In this document: in pieces, positions 45,762 to 54,176 of the stretch | How the letters are laid out: the number at the start of each line of letters is the position of its first letter | How positions within the stretch are numbered: the stretch's first letter is position 1 | Assembly: GCF_007923355.1 (NCBI RefSeq) | Contig: NZ_VOGO01000016.1 | Span: forward strand, 1 to 64,000 | Reading direction: 5' to 3' | From: Falsiphaeobacter marinintestinus | GTDB taxonomy: Bacteria > Pseudomonadota > Alphaproteobacteria > Rhodobacterales > Rhodobacteraceae | Length of the DNA stretch: 64,000 nucleotides | Made by a program: the position numbers and the translations under genes | The notes under the pieces: generated by a model | The model's input: the letters and a program-made list of their open reading frames with translations, nothing else | Told to the model about the DNA's origin: nothing | Databases searched by the model: none

Positions 45762-46952
45762 ATGGATCTGGCATATACAGCCGAGGAACAGGCATTTCGC
45801 GAAGAGGTGCGGGTGTTCCTGGATGAAAAGGTTTCGGACGAACTGCGCGCCAAGGCCCGCGGCGAGGCCTCGCTGTCCAAACAGGACATGGAAGACTGGC
45901 ACGCCACTCTGAACGAAAAGGGATGGTTGGCTCAGAACTGGCCGAAGAAATTCGGTGGCGCCGAGTGGAACGCCGTGCAGCGTCACATCTTTGAAGAAGA
46001 GGCGGCGATGGCCAATGCGCCACGCATTATTCCTTTTGGGCTGGCGATGCTGGCGCCTGTGCTGCAGAAATTCGGCTCGAAAGAGCAGCAGGATCATTAC
46101 CTGCCGCGCATCCTGAGCGGCGAAGACTGGTGGTGCCAGGGATATTCCGAGCCCGGCGCCGGATCGGACCTTGCGTCGCTGAAAACCAAAGCCGTGCGCG
46201 ATGGCGATCACTATGTGGTCAACGGTCAGAAAACCTGGACCACACTGGGCCAGCACGCCAACTGGATCTTCTGCCTTGTGCGCACGGATTCGGACGTCAA
46301 ACAACAGGAAGGCATTTCCTTCCTGCTGATCGACATGGACACCCCCGGCATCGAAGTGCGCCCGATCATCCTGCTGGATGGCACGCACGAGGTGAACGAG
46401 GTGTTCTTTGACGACGTGCGCGTGCCCGTCGAAAACCTTGTCGGCGAAGAAAACAAGGGCTGGACCTATGCCAAGTACCTGCTGACCCATGAGCGCACGA
46501 ACATCGCGGGTGTTGGCTTTAGTCAGGCGGGTCTGGACACGGTCAAGCGGATGGCGCGGGCCGAGATGTCGGGCGGTCGCCCACTGATCGAAAACCCGCA
46601 TTTCATGGCGCGTGTCGCACAGGTCGAAATCGACCTGATGGCGATGTCCACGACCAATCTGCGCATCGTGTCGCAAGCGGCCGCAGGCAGTGCGCCGGGC
46701 GTCGAGGCCTCGATGCTGAAAGTCAAAGGCACGATCATCCGTCAGGAAATCAACGACCTTGCCCGCCGCGCGGCAGGCCCTTACGCGATGCCGTTCGCCT
46801 CGGAAGCGATTGAGGGCGACAACGATCCGATCGGGCCGGACTATGCCACCGCCGTATCGCCGCACTATTTCAACAACCGAAAACTGTCGATCTTTGGCGG
46901 ATCGAACGAGATCCAGCGCGGGATCATCGCCAAAGTTAAGATGGGAGGCTGA
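45762..46952 (+). CDS. Acyl-CoA dehydrogenase, PimC-like large subunit
   Basis: 396 residues from ATG 45762. GYSEPGAGSDLASLKTKA and VNGQKTWTTLGQHA are FAD/substrate motifs; the end has FGGSNEIQRGIIAK with the family's FAD-contacting segment. It resembles the large subunit of pimeloyl-CoA dehydrogenase. It is followed 3 bases later by a second, smaller paralogue, which suggests a heteromeric enzyme for dicarboxylyl-CoA or branched acyl-CoA. Confidence 0.9.
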   Translation: MDLAYTAEEQAFREEVRVFLDEKVSDELRAKARGEASLSKQDMEDWHATLNEKGWLAQNWPKKFGGAEWNAVQRHIFEEEAAMANAPRIIPFGLAMLAPVLQKFGSKEQQDHYLPRILSGEDWWCQGYSEPGAGSDLASLKTKAVRDGDHYVVNGQKTWTTLGQHANWIFCLVRTDSDVKQQEGISFLLIDMDTPGIEVRPIILLDGTHEVNEVFFDDVRVPVENLVGEENKGWTYAKYLLTHERTNIAGVGFSQAGLDTVKRMARAEMSGGRPLIENPHFMARVAQVEIDLMAMSTTNLRIVSQAAAGSAPGVEASMLKVKGTIIRQEINDLARRAAGPYAMPFASEAIEGDNDPIGPDYATAVSPHYFNNRKLSIFGGSNEIQRGIIAKVKMGG

Positions 46953-46955
46953 GCC

Positions 46956-48089
46956 ATGGATTTTCAACTGACCGAAGAACGTCAGATGCTGCAGGACACA
47001 TTGCGGCGCTTTCTGTCTGATCGCTACACAACGACCGTGCGCAACGAGATCATCGAATCCGACACCGGCCTCAGCGCCGATATCTGGAGCGAACTGGCCG
47101 AACTGGGCGTCATCGGCGCGCTGTTTTCGGAAGACGATGGCGGATTTGGCGGCGCCGGGTTCGATCTGACCACCGTGTTCGAAGAACTGGGCCGCGCAGG
47201 CGTGGTCGAACCCATCCTTGATACGGCGATCCTGGGCGGCGGGCTGCTTGTGGCTCTGGGCAATGACGCACAGAAGGCGCTTGTCGAGGACATCGTAGGC
47301 GGCGGTCTGCACCTGGCGTTTGCGCATGGTGAACCGACCAGCCGCTATGACCTGAACCGGGTCGAAACCACGGCGAAACAGCAGGGCGACCAGATCGTCC
47401 TGAACGGTCGCAAAGCGGTTGTCGTCAATGCCGAAGCCGCCGGTCAGCTGATCGTCTCGGCCCGCGAAAGCGGCGCTGCTGGCGACGAAAGCGGGATCTC
47501 GCTGTTTTTGGTGCCTGCGGACGCTGCCGGTGTTTCGATGCGCGGGTATCCCCTGCTGGCAGGGGGCCGCGCTGCCGAGATTGTTCTGGACGAGGTCAAA
47601 GTTGGCCCAGACGCGCGTCTGGGCGCGGCGGGCGATGCCTACCCGGCCATTCTGGATGTCGTGGCGCGGGCCAATGTGGCGCTGTCTGCCGAAGCATTGG
47701 GCGCGATGGAAACCGCAACCGAACTGACCCGGGAATACCTGATGACCCGCAAACAGTTCGGGCGTCCGATCGGCACCTTTCAGGCGCTGGCGCATCGGTT
47801 CTCGGATATGCTGATCGAACTGGAGCAGGCCCGTTCTGCCGTGATCAACGCCGCCGGTCATCTGGCCGAAGGCGCAACCCTGCGCGACCGCCACATCGCC
47901 TCCACGCGCAACCTGATTGGCCGCGTGGGGCGTCTGGTCGCCGAGGAATCGATCCAGATGCATGGTGGCATCGCGATGACGCAGGAATATGAACTGGCCC
48001 ATATCGCCAAGCGGATCGTGATGACCGATCACCGGTTCGGAGATACCGATTACCATCTGGAGCGGTTCATTGCCCTCAGCGCCGCCTGA
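46956..48089 (+). CDS. Acyl-CoA dehydrogenase, PimD-like small subunit
   Basis: 377 residues. MDFQLTEERQMLQDTLRRFL opening, TRKQFGRPIGTFQALAHR, and IQMHGGIAMTQEYELAHIAK. It lacks the EPGAGSD FAD loop of the large subunit (HGEPTSRYDL in its place), as expected for a partner subunit with degenerate sites. It overlaps the thioesterase gene by 20 bases. Confidence 0.9.
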   Translation: MDFQLTEERQMLQDTLRRFLSDRYTTTVRNEIIESDTGLSADIWSELAELGVIGALFSEDDGGFGGAGFDLTTVFEELGRAGVVEPILDTAILGGGLLVALGNDAQKALVEDIVGGGLHLAFAHGEPTSRYDLNRVETTAKQQGDQIVLNGRKAVVVNAEAAGQLIVSARESGAAGDESGISLFLVPADAAGVSMRGYPLLAGGRAAEIVLDEVKVGPDARLGAAGDAYPAILDVVARANVALSAEALGAMETATELTREYLMTRKQFGRPIGTFQALAHRFSDMLIELEQARSAVINAAGHLAEGATLRDRHIASTRNLIGRVGRLVAEESIQMHGGIAMTQEYELAHIAKRIVMTDHRFGDTDYHLERFIALSAA

Positions 48090-48504
48090 ATACGCGTCGC
48101 TGAACGACATCCCCGGTGCGCGTGAACTTGTCGGGTACCGGATCAACGCAGGCGCACCGGAGGAGCCGGTGCGCGTCACGCTTGATGTCGATCCCAAGCA
48201 TGCCAACCGCGTCGGGATGCTGCATGGTGGCATCATCGCCATGATGCTGGACGCGGCCTGCGGGTTTGCCGCGTCCAAACATTTTGGCAAGGGCGAAGCT
48301 CTGACCCCGCTTGTGACCCTGACGCTGACCACCAGCTTTGTGGCCGGGGCCAAGATCGGAAGCCGGGTCACTGCGGTTGGTACGGTCACAGGCGGTGGTC
48401 GCAAGATCGCCTATGCCTCGGGTGAACTGCGCGACGATGCGGGCCAGATTCTTGCCACGGCACAGGGGTCATTCCGCGCAATCAAGTATGAGGTCGAAAT
48501 ATGA
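48070..48504 (+). CDS. Hotdog-fold thioesterase (PaaI family)
   Basis: 144 residues starting at TTG 48070, within the end of the dehydrogenase gene; no other start lies before the conserved part. HGGIIAMMLDAACGFAA is the hotdog helix with the PaaI-type catalytic region. It hydrolyses acyl-CoA, perhaps relieving CoA sequestration in the pathway. Confidence 0.85.
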   Translation: MPSAPPEYASLNDIPGARELVGYRINAGAPEEPVRVTLDVDPKHANRVGMLHGGIIAMMLDAACGFAASKHFGKGEALTPLVTLTLTTSFVAGAKIGSRVTAVGTVTGGGRKIAYASGELRDDAGQILATAQGSFRAIKYEVEI

Positions 48505-49277
48505 CGCTTGCCCGGTTCGACGTTCAGGGTGATCGCGTGGTGATCGTCAACATGAACACCACACGGCGCGGGGCGCTGTCGGATGACCTCTATGAGGCAA
48601 TTCAGGACGGGATTGCAGCGGCGAACGCGCCCGAGATCCGCTCGGTTATTGTGACCGCAGAAGGCGGCTATTTCTGCGCCGGTGGCAACCTGAACCTGCT
48701 GCGTGAACGCCGCACCATGACGGAACAGGCGCGCCGTCAAGCCGTCGATGATGGCTTGCATGCCTCGATCCGGGCGATCCGGTCCAGCCCGGTTCCGGTG
48801 ATCGCCGCTGTCGAAGGCGGCGCTGCCGGGGCAGGGCTGTCCATCGCTCTCGCCTGCGACATGATCGTGGCGGCCGAGGATGCGCAGTTTCTGGCGGCCT
48901 ATGTCCGCGCCGGGCTGGTCCCGGATGGGGGGCTGACGGCATCAATGGCCCGCATTCTGCCGCGTCCCATCGCCATGGAAATGTGCGTTATGGGTCGGTC
49001 CGTCGGGGCGTCTCGCATGGCAGATCTGGGCGCGATCAATCAGGTTGTCGCCAAGGGCGCGGCTGAGGCTGCGGCGCATAGATATGCCGATGCTCTGGCC
49101 AAAGGCCCGCGTCAGGCGCAAGGCGTGATCCGCGCCATGGTAAACGATGCCTATGGCACATCGGAAGAGGCTCAGCTTGACCGCGAACGTGACGCCATGG
49201 CCCATGCTGCTGGGGGCGGCGAAGCCGCAGAAGGCATCGCCGCGTTTCTGGAAAAGCGCAAACCGGATTTCTCCTGA
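48501..49277 (+). CDS. Enoyl-CoA hydratase/isomerase family protein
   Basis: 258 residues of the crotonase fold. Oxyanion-hole elements FCAGGNLN and EGGAAGAGLSIALACDM. The Glu pair of classic hydratases is not obvious (AYVRAGLVPDGGLTASMARI has Asp instead), so it may be an isomerase or another crotonase activity. It starts 4 bases before the thioesterase stop and ends the operon. Confidence 0.87.
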   Translation: MTLARFDVQGDRVVIVNMNTTRRGALSDDLYEAIQDGIAAANAPEIRSVIVTAEGGYFCAGGNLNLLRERRTMTEQARRQAVDDGLHASIRAIRSSPVPVIAAVEGGAAGAGLSIALACDMIVAAEDAQFLAAYVRAGLVPDGGLTASMARILPRPIAMEMCVMGRSVGASRMADLGAINQVVAKGAAEAAAHRYADALAKGPRQAQGVIRAMVNDAYGTSEEAQLDRERDAMAHAAGGGEAAEGIAAFLEKRKPDFS

Positions 49278-49308
49278 TCAGGCGCCGCGCGGTTTTGCGA
49301 GAAAGAGT

Positions 49309-49373
49309 TTTGAGTATTTAAGAAAGAGAAGAATTAGGGGCTTTGGGGCTTCTTCTCTTTCCAAATACTCAAA
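49309..49373. repeat. Full inverted intergenic repeat between the hydratase gene and rpe
   Basis: TTTGAGTATTTAAGAAAGAG (from 49309) and CTCTTTCCAAATACTCAAA (ending 49373) are the outer parts of two inverted arms carrying AGAAGAA/TTCTTCT. The loop holds TTAGGGGCTTTGGGGC. Located between convergent genes; acts plausibly as a bidirectional terminator. Confidence 0.75.
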
Positions 49374-49430
49374 AAACACCCTCAGAAACGGGCGCGGGGC
49401 CGTCAATTTGAGTGCGCCGGATCAAGACGA

Positions 49431-50123
49431 CTAGACGTAGATGCCTTCCGCCGCGGTGCGGATGGCGCGGATGTTTTCGCCATAGACGTCGGGGTTGGAT
49501 ACAGATCCGCCACGGAACACGGCTGAGCCTGCAACCAGCACATCGGCCCCTGCATCCGCCACCAGCGGCGCGGTTGTCGGGTCGACGCCGCCATCGATCT
49601 CGATGTGGATCGGGCGGGTGCCGATCATCCGACGCAGTTCTTTGACCTTCTCGACCTGGCTGTGGATGAACTTCTGCCCGCCAAATCCGGGGTTCACGGT
49701 CATCACGCAGATCAGGTCCACCATATCCAGCAGATATTCGACCGATGCGGCGGGCGTTCCCGGGTTCAGGGCAAGGCCCGCCTTGGCCCCTGCCGCGCGG
49801 ATCGCCTGGAGCGTGCGATGGGTGTGCGGTCCGGCTTCGATATGGGCGGTGATGACATCGGCCCCAGCCTTGGCGAAGGCCTCGATATAGGGATCGACGG
49901 GCGCGATCATCAGGTGCACATCCATCACGCCTTTGATATGCGGGCGGATCGCGGCGCAGGTGGCCGGGCCGAAGGTGATGTTGGGCACAAAATGCCCGTC
50001 CATCACATCCACATGCACCCAATCCGCGCCTTGCGCTTCGATCGCCTCGCATTCAGCGCCGAAATTGGCGAAATCGGCGGACAGGATCGACGGGGCAATT
50101 TTGATCTTGCGGTCAAAGGACAT
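49431..50123 (-). CDS. rpe: Ribulose-phosphate 3-epimerase
   Basis: 230 residues of the TIM-barrel epimerase. [61 protein letters not shown], and [11 protein letters not shown] carry the metal and catalytic residues. It interconverts ribulose 5-phosphate and xylulose 5-phosphate in the pentose phosphate or Calvin route. It stands alone here. Confidence 0.97.
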   Translation of the reverse strand: MSFDRKIKIAPSILSADFANFGAECEAIEAQGADWVHVDVMDGHFVPNITFGPATCAAIRPHIKGVMDVHLMIAPVDPYIEAFAKAGADVITAHIEAGPHTHRTLQAIRAAGAKAGLALNPGTPAASVEYLLDMVDLICVMTVNPGFGGQKFIHSQVEKVKELRRMIGTRPIHIEIDGGVDPTTAPLVADAGADVLVAGSAVFRGGSVSNPDVYGENIRAIRTAAEGIYV

Positions 50124-50186
50124 GGTGGCCTCCTACTGGGGTGAGTCGGCGCTGATCTACACCGATCCAATAGTCGCGAACAGGGG

Positions 50187-51434
50187 TCAGGCGGGAATCA
50201 GCCGCAGGGGAAGCCGGTCCAGCGGGTGCATGGCGTTGTTGGGCCGCCAGACCGCCTCTGCGGTTGGTTCGATACGGGCGACCTTGCGGGCCAGGGCCGA
50301 CAGAAACGCCTGACCTTCGGCGCGGGCCAGGTTCTGACCGACGCAACTGTGGATACCGGCCCCAAGCGCCAGATGGCCGGCCACCTTGCGGGTGATGTCA
50401 AATCGGTCGGCGTTTTCCCACTGTCCGGGGTCCAGATTTGCGGCCCCCAACACGCACAGGATCTTGGCGCCTTCGGGGATGGCGACCCCTGCGACCTCGG
50501 TATCGGCATTGGCTGTGCGGCAAAACGCCGACACCGGCGAGGTATAGCGCAGGGTTTCCTCGAACGCGTTGGTGGCAAGGCTCGGTTCGGCGCGCAACGC
50601 ATCGAACTGATCGGGGTTTTGGGACAGGCACCACAGCGCATTGCCAATACCGGTCACGGTCGTATCGACGCCCGCAGACAACAGCGAACGCACCAGAAGA
50701 CCCGCTTCGCCCTCGGTAATGTCACCCGCATCTGCGGCCTTGTAGATCGTCATCGCCATCCCGTTGGGGGCGAGGTTGGCGCGTTCGCATTGCGCGGCGA
50801 TCCGTGGAACGATGTCACCTGCATGAGCCATTGCGGCGCGGCGAGTTTCATTGTCGGGGCCCAGCGCGTTGAACACCATCGATCCGTAATCGATCAACAC
50901 CTGCCGGTCGACCGTCAGCAATCCCATGGCCTTGGGGAAAACGGTTGTGGGAAACGTCTCGGCCAATGCCGATACCGCCTCGATCTCGGGCGTCTCTATC
51001 ACCTCATCCAGCAACGCGTCCGCAGCGATTTGAAAGCTGTCGCGCATCTCGGCCACGGCCTTGGGCGACAGCGCCCGCATCAACGCCCGCCGGGCCTTTC
51101 CATGCTCGGGCGGGTCGACTTCCAGCACGATCGAGGGCGGGCGCCAAGGTGAGTCCAACTGGAAATCCTGCAGGCCAACGCCCCGCGATGACACGAACCG
51201 GCTGTGGTCGGAAAATACCTCGCGGGTTTCAGCATAGCGGCCACAAGCCAGCATGCCATAGCGGCTGAGATACACAAATGGGCCTTTGGCGCGCAACGCG
51301 GCATAGAAGGCGCTCGGAGATCTTTGAACATCCGGATCGTAAGGGTCGATGTCCCAGATTTCGACGCCCGGTGGTGCGTCAATCGCGCGATGACCTTCGA
51401 TCAGTGCCACGATGGAGCCCTCCCCTGCCGCCAA
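50187..51434 (-). CDS. Cytochrome P450
   Basis: 415 residues, soluble bacterial type. I-helix LLSAGVDTTVTG, ExxR in FEETLRYTSP, and haem loop LGAGIHSCVGQNLAR with Cys364. HEGKARRAL-like DPPEHGKARRALMRALSP is the family's C-helix. The overall pattern is like the CYP199 group that demethylates or hydroxylates benzoates, but I cannot be sure. No ferredoxin or reductase gene is adjacent. Confidence 0.92.
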   Translation of the reverse strand: MAAGEGSIVALIEGHRAIDAPPGVEIWDIDPYDPDVQRSPSAFYAALRAKGPFVYLSRYGMLACGRYAETREVFSDHSRFVSSRGVGLQDFQLDSPWRPPSIVLEVDPPEHGKARRALMRALSPKAVAEMRDSFQIAADALLDEVIETPEIEAVSALAETFPTTVFPKAMGLLTVDRQVLIDYGSMVFNALGPDNETRRAAMAHAGDIVPRIAAQCERANLAPNGMAMTIYKAADAGDITEGEAGLLVRSLLSAGVDTTVTGIGNALWCLSQNPDQFDALRAEPSLATNAFEETLRYTSPVSAFCRTANADTEVAGVAIPEGAKILCVLGAANLDPGQWENADRFDITRKVAGHLALGAGIHSCVGQNLARAEGQAFLSALARKVARIEPTAEAVWRPNNAMHPLDRLPLRLIPA

Positions 51435-51613
51435 TCCTTAAGGCATCCTGCCCCAAGACAGGGTGTCGAGACAATGACCGGTATGCGCAAAGATGCGCCT
51501 TGAAAACCGCTCACCGCATCGACACCTGTCGTTTTGAGGACAAGCCTCGGTCATCCTTGGCATCCCCTTGGCGATCCTGGCCTCTGTAGTCCCTGACGCG
51601 CCGCCTCCGGCGG

Positions 51614-51672
51614 GAGTATTTGACCAAGAGAAGAATGAGGTGCGTCTTGCTTTCTTCTCTTTTCAAATACTC
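51614..51672. repeat. Full inverted intergenic repeat in a divergent promoter region
   Basis: GAGTATTTGACCAAGAGAAG (from 51614) and CTTCTCTTTTCAAATACTC (ending 51672) form the inverted arms. Unlike the other full copies, this one lies between divergent genes (P450 and hemerythrin-like), where a terminator is not expected. The rest of the 312-base gap shows no gene. Confidence 0.7.
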
Positions 51673-51746
51673 AAACTGAAAGCCCAAAACAAAAAGAAAC
51701 CGGCCCGCTCTTGCGGCGGGTCCTGCGTCGGGCTAGCTCGACTGAC

Positions 51747-52292
51747 ATGACTGATACGCCTCTCTCCCTTGGTACCCGCGATGGTCTGCCCGAAGCCTTG
51801 CGCGTACTGGTAAATGAAATCCCGCGCGATGTGTGGAGCGCGCATCCGGATTTCGGCGGGATGGTCGCCTTCTGGCTGGACCGTCACATGATGTTTCGCA
51901 AGCTCCTTGGTATTCTGGAAACCGATGCAAAGGCGCTGGTCGGACAGACCATCAGCTTTGAGGAGTATGCCCCACGCCTGTCGCGGTATGGTGGCATGTT
52001 CCTCAATGAATTGCATGGTCATCACCAGATCGAGGACACGCAGTATTTCCCGCGCCTGTCAAAACTCGACCCGCGGATCGAAGCCGGCTTTGCCCTTCTG
52101 GAAGCCGATCACGAGGCGATGGATGGGTTGCTGCACGATATGGCCGGGGCCGCGAACGCGGTTCTGCAGGGTGGCACGCCGGAACGCTTTACCGATCACC
52201 TGATCCCGTTTCACCGGATGTTGGACCGGCATTTGCTGGACGAAGAGGATATTATCGTTCCGGTGATCCTGAAATCGGGGTTCACCGGCTGA
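51747..52292 (+). CDS. Hemerythrin-like (HHE domain) protein
   Basis: 181 residues from ATG 51747. Helical, with ligand-like HGHHQIEDTQYFP, LEADHEAMDGLLHDM and HRMLDRHLLDEEDIIVP, the His/Glu pattern of HHE cation-binding proteins. It may bind oxygen or nitric oxide, or act in iron homeostasis. Its last 11 bases overlap the end of phnF on the other strand. Confidence 0.8.
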   Translation: MTDTPLSLGTRDGLPEALRVLVNEIPRDVWSAHPDFGGMVAFWLDRHMMFRKLLGILETDAKALVGQTISFEEYAPRLSRYGGMFLNELHGHHQIEDTQYFPRLSKLDPRIEAGFALLEADHEAMDGLLHDMAGAANAVLQGGTPERFTDHLIPFHRMLDRHLLDEEDIIVPVILKSGFTG

Positions 52293-53016
52293 GCGCCTGA
52301 TTCATGTCCTCGGCGTTTACGGTCAGGGTCACACGGTCGCCTGCGAACCACGTGCGCCCGAACTCGATAGGCTGACCATCTGCATCGATATTGATGCCTT
52401 CGGTGCGCAAAATCGGGGCGCCCTCGGCGATCCGAAGTTGACCGGCCTGCGTTGCATTGGCGTGTTTGGCGGTGATCCGGGTCGACTGGCGCGTGAAATC
52501 AGGCACGCCGCAATCCTGCAGGGCTTGTGTCACCGACTGGCTGTTTTGTAGCGCGCTCAGCAAACCGGGCAGGCGTTCGGCCGGGAAAATGCTCTGGAAC
52601 CGGGCCAGCGGCAGCCCATCCGCGAGTGATATCCCGTCATAGACATGCACCGGGCTGCCGGGGTCCAGCCCAAGCGCCTCGGCTTCGCGGGGGTCAGCGG
52701 CGCGGGTGTCCAGCGCGAGGATCTGCTTGGCGGGGGTTTGTCCGACGGCTGTGATGTTCTGGTGATACCGCACGCGGTTGCCAATCGGATAGTCGGTGGG
52801 TGTTGCGGCCACGAACACGCCCGCGCCACGCCGCGCATGGACCAGCCCCTGACCGGCCATTTCGGACAGGGCGCGCCGCACCGTGTGCCGGTTCACGCCG
52901 AAGGTTGCAGCCAGATGCGCTTCGGTCGGCAATTGATCCCCCGTGACATACCGGCCCTCGGCAATATCCGTGGTCAGCGAGATCGAGATCGATTTCCAAA
53001 GTGGTGTGCGGGCCAT
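52282..53016 (-). CDS. phnF: GntR/HutC-family phosphonate regulator PhnF
   Basis: 244 residues from ATG 53016 (MARTPLWKSI), the usual PhnF start; the frame extends to 53052. Winged helix residues 10-70 (QLPTEAHLAATFGVNRHTVRRALSEM), then a UTRA effector domain from about 90. Divergent from phnG, so it most likely represses the C-P lyase operon. Confidence 0.93.
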   Translation of the reverse strand: MARTPLWKSISISLTTDIAEGRYVTGDQLPTEAHLAATFGVNRHTVRRALSEMAGQGLVHARRGAGVFVAATPTDYPIGNRVRYHQNITAVGQTPAKQILALDTRAADPREAEALGLDPGSPVHVYDGISLADGLPLARFQSIFPAERLPGLLSALQNSQSVTQALQDCGVPDFTRQSTRITAKHANATQAGQLRIAEGAPILRTEGINIDADGQPIEFGRTWFAGDRVTLTVNAEDMNQALSR

Positions 53017-53071
53017 GTTGTCAAACTTTCCCCAATGAACAATTGCGTCCAAAGGATTGCGGGGTTATTAT

Positions 53072-53111
53072 TTGTCTAGTTGTATAGAATATGCCGACAA
53101 CTCAGACAACT
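53072..53111. promoter_or_regulatory. Candidate PhnF operator: TTGTCTAG TTGTATAG and facing GACAACT repeats
   Basis: In the phnF-phnG gap TTGTCTAG (53072-53079) is directly followed by TTGTATAG (53080-53087), which match HutC-type half-sites (GTnTA). Two GACAACTC units follow at 53095-53111 in the opposite sense (GAGTTGTC on the other strand). TATAGAAT could serve as a -10 box. The cluster overlaps the only promoter region of the operon. Confidence 0.45.
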
Positions 53112-53136
53112 CGAAAACCCCGGCCAAGAGGCAATT

Positions 53137-53595
53137 ATGGAAAACCCTGGCGAACCCGTTGACCCGGCCCGCAAAACCTGGATGAGCCTGCTGGCAACAG
53201 CCCCGGGCGCGCGTCTGTTGCAGCTGTGGCAGGCCTACGGCGGTCAGCCGGACTTCAACTGGCTGCGCCCGCCCGAAATCGGCGGTGTGATGGTGCGGGG
53301 TCGGATGGGGGGCACCGGGGCGCCGTTCAACCTGGGCGAAATGACCGTTACACGCTGTTCGGTTGTACTGAACGATGGCACGGTCGGGCATGGATATGTA
53401 CAGGGGCGGGATAAGCCACGGGCCCAGGCCGCCGCCGTGATCGACGCCCTGATGCAGACATCCGCGGCCCCAGCTGTTCGCCGCGCCATTCTGGAGCCGT
53501 TGACCACCGCCCGGCAGGCCTCCCGTCAGGATCGCGCGGCCAAGGCCGCAGCGACCAAGGTCGAATTTTTCACGATGGTGCGGGGGGAAGATTGA
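53137..53595 (+). CDS. phnG: C-P lyase subunit PhnG
   Basis: 152 residues from ATG 53137, preceded by AGAGG. WMSLLATAPGARLLQLWQAY, GGVMVRGRMGGTGAPFNLGE and VGHGYVQGRDKPRAQAAAV are PhnG features. Part of the PhnGHIJ core complex. Confidence 0.95.
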   Translation: MENPGEPVDPARKTWMSLLATAPGARLLQLWQAYGGQPDFNWLRPPEIGGVMVRGRMGGTGAPFNLGEMTVTRCSVVLNDGTVGHGYVQGRDKPRAQAAAVIDALMQTSAAPAVRRAILEPLTTARQASRQDRAAKAAATKVEFFTMVRGED

Positions 53596-54173
53596 TGAAC
53601 ACGGCGACCCGATCAGTCTTTGACGGTGGGTTTCAGGATCCGCCAAAAGACGCGGCCCGTGCGTTTCGTGCCGCGATGCGGGCGATGGCGCGCCCCGGTG
53701 ATCTCAACACCCTCACCGGGGCCACGCCGCCCGCGCCGTTGTCTCAGGCGGCTGCCATTCTGCTGCTGACGCTGTGTGATCCGGACACCGGTGTCTATCT
53801 GGCCGGACCCTGCGATTGCGAGGCCGTCCGGGGCTGGTTGCGCTTTCACACGGGCGCGCCGTTTGTTGGTCCGGCGCAGGCGGACTTTGCTGTGGGGGCT
53901 TGGGATGATCTGTTGCCGATAGACCGGTTTCGCATCGGTACGCCGGAGTACCCTGACCGCTCGACAACTTTGATCGTCGAGATGCCCTTGCTTGACGCCC
54001 AAGGTGCCGTCCTGCGCGGCCCAGGTATCAAAGACAGGGCAACCCTGTCGCTTCCAGATGTCCGGGCGATGCAAGACAACAGCGTGCTCTACCCGCTGGG
54101 GCTGGATTTCTTCCTGACGTGCGCAGACAGGGTCGCAGCCCTGCCACGCAGCACGCAAATCACCGAGGTCTGA
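53595..54173 (+). CDS. phnH: C-P lyase subunit PhnH
   Basis: 192 residues. ATG 53595 shares its A with the phnG stop (TGATG). AARAFRAAMRAMARPGDL, TLCDPDTGVYLAGP and GPGIKDRATLSLPD are typical. Structural part of the core complex. Confidence 0.95.
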   Translation: MNTATRSVFDGGFQDPPKDAARAFRAAMRAMARPGDLNTLTGATPPAPLSQAAAILLLTLCDPDTGVYLAGPCDCEAVRGWLRFHTGAPFVGPAQADFAVGAWDDLLPIDRFRIGTPEYPDRSTTLIVEMPLLDAQGAVLRGPGIKDRATLSLPDVRAMQDNSVLYPLGLDFFLTCADRVAALPRSTQITEV

Positions 54174-54176
54174 CAG

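Noticed and set aside
44403-48404. A 1333-codon reverse open frame across four genes
   Set aside because: It is antisense to well-recognised thiolase, dehydrogenase and thioesterase genes; GC-rich codon use keeps this frame free of stops.
53592-53594. TTG start for phnH
   Set aside because: ATG 53595 directly follows, overlaps the phnG stop in the usual coupled way and gives the normal PhnH start.
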